Below, piece after piece: positions 45,159-57,200 of a stretch of DNA of 64,000 nt. The stretch covers positions 2,673,501-2,737,500 of the forward strand of contig JAGTTD010000018.1 of NCBI GenBank assembly GCA_018398585.1, in the 5' to 3' direction. The translations under genes and the position numbers were made by a program. This stretch comes from Simmondsia chinensis (Eukaryota; Streptophyta; Magnoliopsida; Caryophyllales; Simmondsiaceae). Numbering within the stretch: the first letter of the stretch is position 1; each line of letters starts with the position of its first letter. The notes beneath the pieces are model-generated. The model worked only from the letters and a program-made list of their open reading frames with translations. It was not told the origin of the DNA and did not search any database.

Positions 45159-48100
45159 ATGTCTCCCACTACATCCACTCACATTCTCTTCTTCTTTTGC
45201 TTTTTATCCTCCATTCTTTCTTCTCTCTCTACTCCCATTGTTAATCTCACTCTTCCTCATCAGCATCCCGATCCTGAATCTGTTGTTCATGATGCCCACA
45301 GGTATACTTTTGTTCCTTTTTTTTTAAAGTATGTATCGCACGTAGGAGTTGTAGGAAAAGAAATCGACTTGTAAGTCTAGTGGGTTACTTCACCTGATGT
45401 CAATTGGTTTGGTTTTAACATAGAACCTTACTGAGACTTATATGTCTGTGGGTCGGGCCTAGGCTCGGGGAAATTTAGCAGTTCCATTCTATAACCAATT
45501 GAGGGTACATTTATCGGATGCTAATGCAACCGGAGAACTCTGAAGTTAAGCGTGCTTGGGCGAGAGTAGTACCAGGATGGGTGACCTTCTGGGAAGTCCT
45601 CGTGTTGCCAACCCAATAAGGCTGCGGACATCTACACCTCCTAGACCTTGCTTATGCAGGAGCCCTTGAGGCACTGGGTCTGTTATTGTTGTTGTATTCT
45701 ATAACCAATCGAGAATCTTTTCTTTACCATACAATGTTGTACTTTTACTAGACTCATACGTGGAATCCTTAAGAGTAAGGAGCTATAGAATGCACTAAGT
45801 AGGGTAATTGGCATTTAGGGGAAGGGAGATGAGCTTAAAACACGAGACCTCGTGCTTAATCTAACGACTACAACGAACTTAAAAGCTTAACCCTCCTAAA
45901 TTAGAGGAATTCCTGTATGGGATTTGTGATTTTTGATGAAAAAGGTTTGGATTGATGCTTTAATTGTTGATTTTGTGGCTTTTGAGGTGTTTGTTCTTGT
46001 GTTCTTTCAATTCAAAGGTGAATAGTGTACATAAACACTTACCCCCCGTTTGTCAAATGTTTAAGAGTCCTCGTTACCCCTTTTACCTCCATTTTCTTTA
46101 CACAAATTTCGGGGTAATGAAGGCGAGAGTAATTTTTAAGATAAAATTAGACAATTTATCTTTATTTTAACTATAACTCTTTTTATTCTTACTATTTTAC
46201 CTCGTTATAGGTAACTCATTTACTTTTATGGGTAGCATAGTGCCTACCCTTTGTCTCTTTACCCTTTTATTCTTTTTACCAGTTGCCAAATAAAATATTA
46301 ATTTATTATAAAATTATTGTAATATTCAGAGTAAGGACCGTTAAGATTCGAACTAGTGATCTTTTGGTACAAAGTAGCAACTATGAGTGAAGGACTAAGA
46401 ATATTTGTAAGTCTGTTTAAATGTCTTTCATCTTTTCTCTTATCTAAAATATTTTCTCGTGTTATATTTTGTGACAAAATTAGTCCTTTAAAATTAGTTG
46501 AATACTTAAAAATCAAAAGATCAATTTTGTCGTAAAATACAAAAATACGGACAACCAAATGAAATAACGAGGGACCCATTTTAATAAACTTACAAATATT
46601 GAAGACCATTTAGAATAAATATTTGAGTTGTTATTCACATGGCAAAAGTTGTTATTGCAATTAAGATTTACAAATAAAAAGAGCTATAAAAGTGCCTTAG
46701 AAACTACGAGTTTGTCATGGCAATAACAATTTTACTCCGTTAATAATATTTACGGACTAAATGAATCGGTGAAAAAGTTTGCACAATTTTGCACTTTAGA
46801 CAGCTACATTTCCAAAATGCCCTGTTTTTTCATACTTTACTTTTCACTTTACAGGCAGATCAATGCATCTATCTCCAGAAGGCAAATGCTATCCACATTG
46901 GAAAAACCCTCCGCCGGCGCTGGTGGTGGCTCCGGTTGCCTGACCGGAAACCCGATTGACGACTGCTGGCGTTGCGACCCGAACTGGGCAGCGAACCGCC
47001 AGCGTTTAGCAGACTGTGCTATTGGGTTCGGTCAGGCTGCCATGGGGGGCAAAGGCGGCCATATCTATGTTGTGACTGACTCGTCTGACCCTGACCCGGT
47101 TAACCCTACACCGGGTACACTTCGGTATGCGGTGATCCAGGACGAGCCCTTGTGGATTATCTTCTCCGGGGATATGACGATCAAGCTTCGGTAATGTTAC
47201 GACCTAAGTCTTTTAGGCTATTTAAGTACTTGTATTTTGTTTACTGTGTAAATTTAGTCTTTATATTTTTAATAGTGTTGATTTAGTCGATATACCATAA
47301 AAATTATTTCAATTATGTCAAATGTTGAAATATACAGTTAAACTTCTATAAATTAATACCCTTACGACCATGAAAATTTATCAATTAATCGAGATATTAT
47401 TTACCACATTGGTCCCAAGTTGGGACCGAGCAAAAACATTATTTAATCGAGGTTATACTGTATGTAAATTTGTAAGGGAAATTATACCATTAATTAGCAC
47501 TTATATGTGCTCTTCACGTGAAGGGGGTGTTCTAAAATGGGTGAACCTTTACGAAGAGTGAATGCATTGCTAATTATTTTTCAATAAAAACAAACTCATA
47601 ATATAATTATTTTTTAGAAAGAGATCGAAATAAATTAGGAGCTCTTAAATTGCTTGGGATTTTGGTTGATCCTGTGTATTACAACATATATTTATAGATG
47701 AAATTAGGGATTTAAACATAAATGTCAGAGAATGTCCAAAACCCAATATAAAACGTACTACTAATTAAAATATGTTAATCGTAAATTAATCTACTCTTTA
47801 TTTCGGTTTTGGCCCGTATTACAAAATTTCATTGAGTCTTAAGCTCGGTCCATGAAGTTGACAGAAATGAGGTTCACATATAACCCAAGAAGTAAAGATT
47901 CGTTCTAAACTAATTGACGTTAAGTGGAGTAGCTCATTAGGTTTATATATTGATCTCTTTTCTCTTACAACTCTAGTCATTTTTAACTATATTTATATAT
48001 GAAGTTCTCATGTGGATCAGGTACGAGCTGATTGTGAACGACTACAAAACGATTGATGGGAGGGGGGCGAATGTGCACATCACGGGGGGCGGGTGCATCA

Positions 48101-51100
48101 CACTACAGTATGTGTCGAACGTAATAATCCACAACATTCACATCCACCATTGTTATCCCGCGGGCAACACGAATGTACGGTCGAGTCCCACCCACGTAGG
48201 ATTGAGGACGAAATCGGACGGTGATGGGATATCCATCTTTGGGAGTAACAATATATGGATAGATCATTGTTCTTTATCGTATTGTACCGATGGGTTGATA
48301 GATGCAACGATGGGGTCGACTGGGATTACGATTTCGAATAATCATTTTTCGCATCATAACGATGTCATGTTGTTAGGGCACAGTGACGGGTACATCCTCG
48401 ACGCGGGTATGCAGGTGATTATCTCCCCTTCGTTGTCATCGTTTTTAGTTTCTCTGTTGGTGGGTGTTCGAGTCAGCTTACAACGTATCCACCACATAGT
48501 GGATTTTGGGTTGAGCACGTTGGAAAATGAGGATAAGTGTTGTTTATTGTTGCCGTTGTAGTAGTGACATTAGCTCAAATAGTGATATAAATGAGCTGAG
48601 TCGAGCCCGAGGTCGCCAAGCTTGAGTTCAAACCATTTGCATTTGGCCTGGCTCAGGCGTTTTGTTGAGCTTAAATCTTGCTTGTTGAGCTCCGTACTAA
48701 AGTTTCCTCATTTATGCTCTGCAAACCTATAAACTCGAGCTTCATTAGACTCAAACTCAACTCAATAGTTGAATATGCTGGCTCTGTTCATTTACACCAA
48801 ATTAGGAGTGTGTAAAAATGGCTAATATGGTCATTACTTGAGCTCGTGTATCTTGCACTTAATGACACAATTTGAACCCTAGATTCGGTATTATATAAGC
48901 TAGTTTTGTCCATGTCAAGGCAATTATAGTAACTTTTTTGAGCTTATTGTATTAAAATTGTCCCAACATTAAAAAAACTACCTTGTCAAAAACTACCAAA
49001 GAGGGTACCAACACGCAAGCACCGGATCTCATTAGAACTCCGAAGTTAAGCCTGCTTGGGCGAGAGCAGTACCAAGGTGGGTAACCTCCTGGAAAGTCCT
49101 TGTGTTGCACCCCTCAAGTTAGAGGTTCTTGAAAACAGTCTCTCTTCAGAGCAGCAATCTTGAAAGGGGAAGGCTGTGTACATCCACCCCAGACCCTGCT
49201 TAGGCAGAAACGCTTTGAGCACCGGGAATATTGCCGTTGCTTTAATAGAAATCAATTTTTTTTGGTTTTTTTGGGGGTAAAGTAAAACTAAAATGAGATG
49301 CAATTTTGTTTGGGAGTAAAATATGAAGGTGACGGTGGCGTTTAATCAGTTCGGGGAGGGATTGGTACAGAGGATGCCAAGGTGTAGAAGGGGTTACATT
49401 CATGTTGTCAACAATGACTTCAGGTACCTCTTTTTTTTTTTTAACCTTTAATTTTTGATATTATTATTAACATGATACCAAAGAGGGCACCAACACGCCG
49501 TCACCGGATCCCATTAGAACTCTGAAGTTAAGCGTGCTTGGACGAAAGTAGTACCAGGATGGGTGACCTCCTGGGAAGTCCTCCCCCTCGGGTTGGGAGC
49601 ACTGGGAAACAGTCTCTCTTCAGGTTAAAACCCTGAAGGGGGAAGGCTGCGTACATCCCCCCCCTCAGACCTTGCGTAGGCGGGAGCCCTTGAGGCACTG
49701 GGTATGTTCCTTATGTTCCTTTTTTATTATTAACATGATAAAAGATAAGATTATTTACGTTTTAGTACCCCGACGTTTTTGAAAACAATAAAAAGGACCA
49801 TGATCTTTTTGAATGATTAAAAATGTCCCTAAATTTTTATCTTATTAATAAAAAGACCCATCTCCAGCGTGATGACGTCATTTTTCATCGATAGAGCTGA
49901 CTTGACAGCTGTTCTTTTACTAATGTTGTAGTAAAACGATAAAAGTACCTTTCAGTACTCTTATTCTTACTTTATAAGCATAAAATTCGATATATTGTAT
50001 TATATAGAAACTATTCTTTTTTTTGCTTAATAGAAGTAGCCACTTCTGCTCTGTTGACAAAAAACAGCGTTATCATGTCGGATACTGGACTTTTTGTTAA
50101 TATGACAAAATTAGGGGCTTTTTTATTAATCCAAAAAAATTCAGGGTCTTTTTTATTATTTAAAAAAGCTCAGGGTACTAAAATATAAATAATCCTAAAA
50201 ATATTATTATCAAAATAATAATATAATTTTAAGGAAATATAAATATAAATATAAAATAATGAAATGCAGGTATTGGGAGATGTATGTGATAGGGGGAAGC
50301 GCCAACCCCACAATAAATAGTCAGGGTAACCGTTACATCGCTCCCTCCAACCCCAATGCCAAAGAGGTACTTCTCTCTCTTTTTTATTTATTTATTTATT
50401 TTTTGCAACCCTGAAAAATATTAAAATAAAAAAATATATTTAATTAAAGGTTTAATGTATAAAAAAGGAACATATCCAGTGACTCAAGGGCTCCCGCCTA
50501 TGCAGGGTCTGGGGGAGGTGGATGTATGCAGTCTTCCCCCTTTAGGGTGTTAACCTGAAGAGAGGCTGTTTCTCAATGTCCCCAACCTGAGGGTGAGGAC
50601 TTCCCAGGAGGTCACTCATCCTGGTACTATTCTCGCCCGGGCTAAAGGTTTAATGTATATAGTACAATATTATTAATTTATTAAAATAATGTTAAAATAA
50701 TTATTTTAGAAGTTAATGATGAGGGATGAGGGCCCGTGCCAACATTTTAGGAGTTCAAATTAAGTTTAATTTGTTTATAGAGGTGTCCAAATTATAGTAT
50801 AATATAATTAGGGTAAAGTTATTATCATGATAAAATTATTATCATCAGAATAATATTATAATTTTAAGATAATTTTTTGGCTTTTATTATTTATAAATTA
50901 TATTATTACTCTACTAATAATAATTTTTATCCTGATTATAGTTTTCTCCAAAAGGGCTCTCTGCATTAATAGGCTATAATTACTTTTTTTTTTGGGTTGC
51001 TTTGGGTTTTGTGGTGTCACATTATGTAGGTTTTTTTACCAAAAAAAAAAAAAAATACCTTTAAAAAATTATTATCTTTTATTTAGTTATCATAATCTTT

Positions 51101-53065
51101 TAACTTTTTAGAAAATTACCTTTAAAAGTCTAAATTTTTTTAATCAACTAACTTCAATTACACAGTTAATTATTTATTATCTATTAGTGGCTTTTATATA
51201 GATTTTAGAGTTCTTAATTAAGTATGACTTAAAGTATTTAAGATGACAAAGCCTTTTCCACCCTCCTTCGCTGTCGAGGTTCGAATCCTGCCTCCTTTAA
51301 ACCCACTCGGGATAAAAAATAGTGGGGAGGGGTGCCACGTGAATGCATTGTTAACTCAACTAGTTTCAACTCATGTCTTATTTGCACTCAAAAAATAGAA
51401 AAAAGCAAGCTAAAATCCATATGGAATTCACGTAATAGTAATGGATATGATTTTTTTTAAAAAAAATATAAAGTTATGATAATTTAGTGAAAAATGACAA
51501 TTTTTTACTTTTAAAAAAACCATATATGGTGGGTGTATAATTGGATATATTATTTGAATATCTATGATGTTCTCAGGTTTGGGGTCCTCAGAAACTGTCT
51601 CCCTTTATGGTAGCACCCTGAAGGAGTAAGGCTGCCTACATCCCTTATCTCCCAAATCCTGCTTATGCAGGAGCCCTTGAGGCATTGTGTCGGTTGTTGT
51701 TGTTGTATTTGAATATATATGATATTATTTTAAGGAATTAATGGATAATCATTGTTTAATTATGTTATTAGGTCTACATGCATAAGGTAACTTTTTCATT
51801 TTAAGAAGGGTTATCTCCTTGCCTAGTACTAAAATGGTCTTAATTTAGGTTAATATTAATATAATTACTATTACTAACTAATTTTATTTTTTTGGGTCAC
51901 CATTTATAAGAGTTAAAGTCCTTAAAAACTCTAATAATAGTAAATTTTTAATATAAATTATATATTAGTATTATAAGATTTGGTACCAAAGAGGGCACCA
52001 ACACCCTGTCACCGGATCTCATTAGAACTCCGAAGTTAAGCGTGCTTGGGCTAAGAGCAATACCAGGATGGGTTACCTCCTGGGAAGTCCTCACCCTCAG
52101 GTTGGGGGCACTCAGAAACAACCTCTCTTCAGGTTGATACCCTGAAGGGGGAAGGCTGCGTACATCGGCCCCCCCAGACCCTGGGTAGGCGGGAGCCCTT
52201 GAGGCACTGGGTATGTTCTTTTTATTATAAGATTTGATATTTTAAGTTTTACGTATTTTGATAAAATACTTAAAATGACAGTATAAAAAGAGTGTAAAAC
52301 TTGTTGGTTAGTAATCGCAATCGTCTCTGTGGTATTCATCTCATCTCACACCCGACTACAGTGTTATGACACTACTACTAAAGAAAAGCTTGGTGAGATC
52401 TATTGACATTTGAACTAAAATATAATAAAGTTTGTGAATTAAAAAAATTAATATACTAAATAATTTAGTAATAAATAAATAAAATATTATTAAAGCTAAG
52501 ACCTTTTATTAACCATAAGATCTTGCTTAATTTTAATGGTACTTTTAAGCATGGAAATAAAATACTAACCATACTAAGTTTATATAATATATTTAATGTA
52601 TTAAATAATATTATAAAAGCTTATTAAAATAAAAAATAATATCAAATTAATTGTAGTATCTTTGAGACTCTTTTAGCAAAGTATCACATTTTAAAAAAAA
52701 ATTTAGCAAAATAACATAATTTTGAAAATATTTAACAAACTAACACACTTTACTGTTTACAACTAGTTGCACGATGTTTCAAATGAAGTATAAGAATTTG
52801 GCATCTGTTGCACGACTAGTGAAAAGTCTTTCAATTATTGGGCTCAAATTGGGCTTTTGCACGACTTTGGAAAAGTCGTGTAAGGGCCCAATTTTTCTTT
52901 TTTTCTTTTTAGTTTTACATTTTTTAAATTAAAAAAATAATATTTATTTTTATAATTTAATTTACTAAATATATATACCTTTTAAATTAAAAGATATATG
53001 TATATTATTATTTAAACTATTAATAAGAAAGATATAAATGAGAGACATAATTAAATAAAAAGATG

Positions 53066-53126
<61 letters not shown>

Positions 53127-54178
53127 TGAACTATTTTATATATGAACTATGGTATTATAATACGATTAATAAGGAAGATAAAATTGAGGGACACATTTAA
53201 ATGAAGAAATATTAATGTTTCCAACAAAAAATTACGAGTTTAACCAGGGCTCAATGTTTTACATTTTTTAAATTTAAAAAAATTTATAAAACAATTTTTT
53301 AATTTAAAATAATTTTTATTTTTATAATTTGATTCACTAAATACATATACTTTTTAAATTAAAAGGTATATGTATATTATTATTTGAACTATTAATGAGA
53401 AAGATATAAATAAGGCACATAATTAAATGAGGAGATGGTGATATATATATTATTATTTGAATTATTTCATATAGGAACTATGGTATTATAATACTAATAA
53501 TAAAAAAAGATATAAATAAGGGACACATTTAAATGAAGAAAGGTTGATGTTTTCAACAAAAAATTACGAATTTAATCTTGTGCCTCATTTATATCATAGT
53601 TTATGTATGAGATAGTTCAAATATTAATATATATATATCATCTTCTTATTTAATTATGTGCCTTATTTATGTCTTTTTTATTAATAGTTTAAATAATAAT
53701 ATACATATACTTTTTAATTTAAAAGGTATATGTATTTAGTAAATTAAATTATAAAAATAAAAATTATTTTATTTATTTAAATAATATAAAACTAAAAAAA
53801 AAAGAAAAATTGGGCCCTTGCACGACTTTTCACCAGTCATGCAAGAGATGCCAAATTCTTATAATCCATTTGAAACGTCGTGGAACGAGTTGTAAACAGT
53901 AAAGTATTTTAGTTTACTAAATATTTTTAAAATTATATTATTTTGTTAAATTTTTTTTAAAAAAATGTGATACTTTGTTGAAAAAGTCTATCTTTGACTA
54001 ATTGGTCACTCGTTTTTAATGAGCCGTTACATCACATTCACACAGAGAGAACGCAACATATACTGCTATTTTTTCAATGTGCATTGATTTTCTGGGAACG
54101 GACACAACCATTTATACTTTTAATTTTTTTTTTATCATTTATGTATCTAAAATTTGAACATTTGTAACTTAGATAACT

Positions 54179-54217
<39 letters not shown>

Positions 54218-57200
54218 GTATTTAAGATTTAAATATTTTATCACTTGAATATTCTATGTTGGGATTTGATGAATTTTTGTAAGAATATGACTAATTTTAT
54301 AAAAAAATATTGATTTAATATATAATTATAATAATATATATATGTCATATTAATATTTTTATAATAAAACTTAGTGAATTGTCATGAAATATTTATTAAA
54401 TATTAATGTAAACCTAAATTTTGTCAAAATTATGTGGCATATTAGCATTTTTTCAAAATCAAACAAATTCTAATAAAAATACTAATCTATTATGGGAATC
54501 GTATTTAATTTTTGTATTTTTCAACAAAATATCAAGTTTCGATAAAAGGCTATATTGATATACTTAAAAATTTTTCATCTAAAAAAAAGATAAATTTTAA
54601 AATTTTAGGGTATTTTAGTAATAAAAAATTTAAATTTTAAAGTATTTTATTATATATATATTAAAATATTATAATATTTAAGTGATAAATTTTTAAATAC
54701 GGAAATAATACTTTTTTTTCTTACATATGTAATATAATATTATTTATTTTTGAGATATACAGTCAAAAGTGAGGACAGGTTGGTTTGTTGGTGCTTGCCA
54801 GCATATAAAGAATCTTGTGGTACTTATTTCTCCCGCGGCAGATCTCATAATTAAAATTAATAAGCTCACGTTATTATCACGATACTTTTTGTTAATGTCA
54901 GTGCAATAATAAAGGCTTTTGAAATTTTTTAGTGTTAGAATTGTCTTGATTTAGCAAAAAAAAATGTCCCGATAATAATACTAACTAATTTACATAATTT
55001 TAAAATATTATTTTGAAATTAATGTGATTATTTTATTTTTAATTGATAAACACTCCCTGAAAATTACCTAGATTTTCGATTTTTTCAATAGCACATCTAA
55101 ATTATCCAAAAAATTTTAATGTTACACCTTAATATTAATGCCGGTAACACTTGTTAGTTTTTTCGGACGTGGATTTTGAAAAAAAGAGAGAATAATTTTA
55201 AATTTTAAATTTATATTTGAAACAATTTAAAATACTTTAAAAAATATGTATGCCCTTTTGTCAGTGTCCGGTGATTCTTCTAAGATTGTGATAAAATTTT
55301 TCTAAAAAATTATTGATGTAGCATATGTTTTTGATAATTAATATGTGATACATTAGCATTTTTTTGCATAAATTTTTTGGACCGTGACAAGAAAAACCAG
55401 GTGTATTTGTATTGTTGAAATTATGCGCCAAGTTGTTAATTTCGGGCAAAAGAGTTAACGAATTCGGGTGCCAAGGGCACCTAAGTACTGTTGCAAACAT
55501 GCTCAATTTTAACATTTTCCAACAAAATTCACCGAACGCTAACCGAAGGTACTTGATGAGTATTTATAACAACAAATCTAGTGTCTTAAAAGCTCCCGTT
55601 GAGGCAGGGTTTGGGGGTGTGAAATATACGCAGCCTTACCCGTAAAGGGTCGTACCTTAAAGGGTAGTTTTGGAGAGTCCTGGCCTATGCCTTTCGATAT
55701 TTATAACTTTGTTTAAATTGGTCTCTTATTCCTTTTATCATTCAAAACAGTTCCCTCGTATCTATAACTTTTTCAAACTAGTTCATTCATTTTTTTTTAA
55801 TATTTAAAATAGTCTTTTATATTTTATTTGAAACGAATCAGGTAACGAAGAGAGTCGAGACGGACGAGAAGGACTGGGGGGACTGGAACTGGAGGACAGA
55901 AGGGGACATAATGGTAAATGGAGCCTTCTTTGTGCCCTCTGGGGAGGGACTCACTGCACAGTATGCAAAGGCATCAAGTGTTGACCCCAAATCTGCTACT
56001 CTCATTGACGTCCTCACTCTCCATGCTGGTGTCTTTGGTGACCCCAGGTACTTCCCTTCTTTCCACTTTCCCTCTCTCTCGATGTAGCGCATAGATGAAA
56101 ATTCAGGGAACGGAAACGCTCAACAATACAACAACAACAACATCAATAAAAACAAACCCAGTGCCTCAAAAGGCTCCCGCATAAGCAGGATCTGGGGGGT
56201 AGATGTACGCAGCCTTCCCTCTTCTGGGAGCTACCCTGAAGAGAGGAAATGTTCAATAGTCTTTCCTTTAATTTTTGTTACGAAAAATAATAAACCAAGG
56301 GGGAAAAAGAAGCTCAATTTCTCACAATCCGAGAAAGAGAGAAAATTCTAGAAGCTCTTGAAATTATCTGAAAATTGAATGCTAAGCTAATCCTCGACTT
56401 CCTTTTATTTAAATAGAGGAACTAATTCAACTAAATTAAAAGATTTAAAAATTAAAAGTTAAATACAAAGGCAACTATTAATTATCTAAACAATTAATGG
56501 TTATTTCTTAATCTAATCTAAGTTAAAGTCTCCTAACTGATGTTAACTTTCTCAATTCGGTTTACCCTTTCGCGTCTGTCCTCTCTATCTGCATCTCTTT
56601 CATCCCGCCAAGATACGGGCTGCATCACCTCTCTTCTTTATACGTGTATTTTATTAACTATGCTATTAAGGAACTAACTATTCCAAAAGTTTAAGTTGAT
56701 GGGTAAAGGTTTAGGATTGGTTTTGTATTCTAACATGTCCCCTCGCTTAAATGCTTATTAGGCTTGAAGTGTGGATATTATATACGCCCACCTCATACCT
56801 TGTGCTTGTATTATGCCTTATCTCTTCTTTATGTCCTGTCAAGAAACTAACTATTCCAAAAGTTTGAGCTGATGGATGAAGGTCCGAGATTAGTTTTATA
56901 ATCGAACATTTCTCCTTCATGTAAATGCTCATTAGGCTTGAAATATTGCACAAGCCCAGTTTATACTTTGTACTTAAGTTATATTCATATTGAAAGTGGG
57001 GATTGTTAGAATTCGAATTCGTGACCTCTTGGTCATCAAGACTCTGATATCATGTCAAAAAACCAACTATTCCGAAAGTTTGAGCTGATGGGTGAATGTC
57101 CAGGATTGGTTTTGTACCTGATTGTCACTAAATGCCGAGAACTACTAAGGGTAGTTTAGTCCTTTTTTTTTTCTCGTAATCATAGTTGCATGAAGCGGAA

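Noticed and set aside
48415..48561. Read-through of pectate lyase exon 3 to a stop at 48561
   Set aside because: Sequence after DAGMQ matches no lyase, and exon 4 ([17 protein letters not shown]) continues the family sequence in phase from a GT donor.
49478..49600. A functional 5S rRNA gene, since the 5S match is strong
   Set aside because: The 5' end is altered (CCAAAGAGGGCACC instead of a normal 5S start), there is no T-run terminator at the 5S end, the sequence runs straight into the SINE body, and it is flanked by a target-site duplication.
51280..51305. tRNA-like B box GAGGTTCGAATCCTGCC
   Set aside because: No cloverleaf or A box at the right distance; at best a decayed tRNA-derived SINE.
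51986..52222. A Cassandra TRIM LTR, a known plant carrier of 5S sequence
   Set aside because: Single units have 14-18-bp variable duplications (not 5 bp), no paired LTR, no primer-binding site, and tails shared with an RTE LINE.
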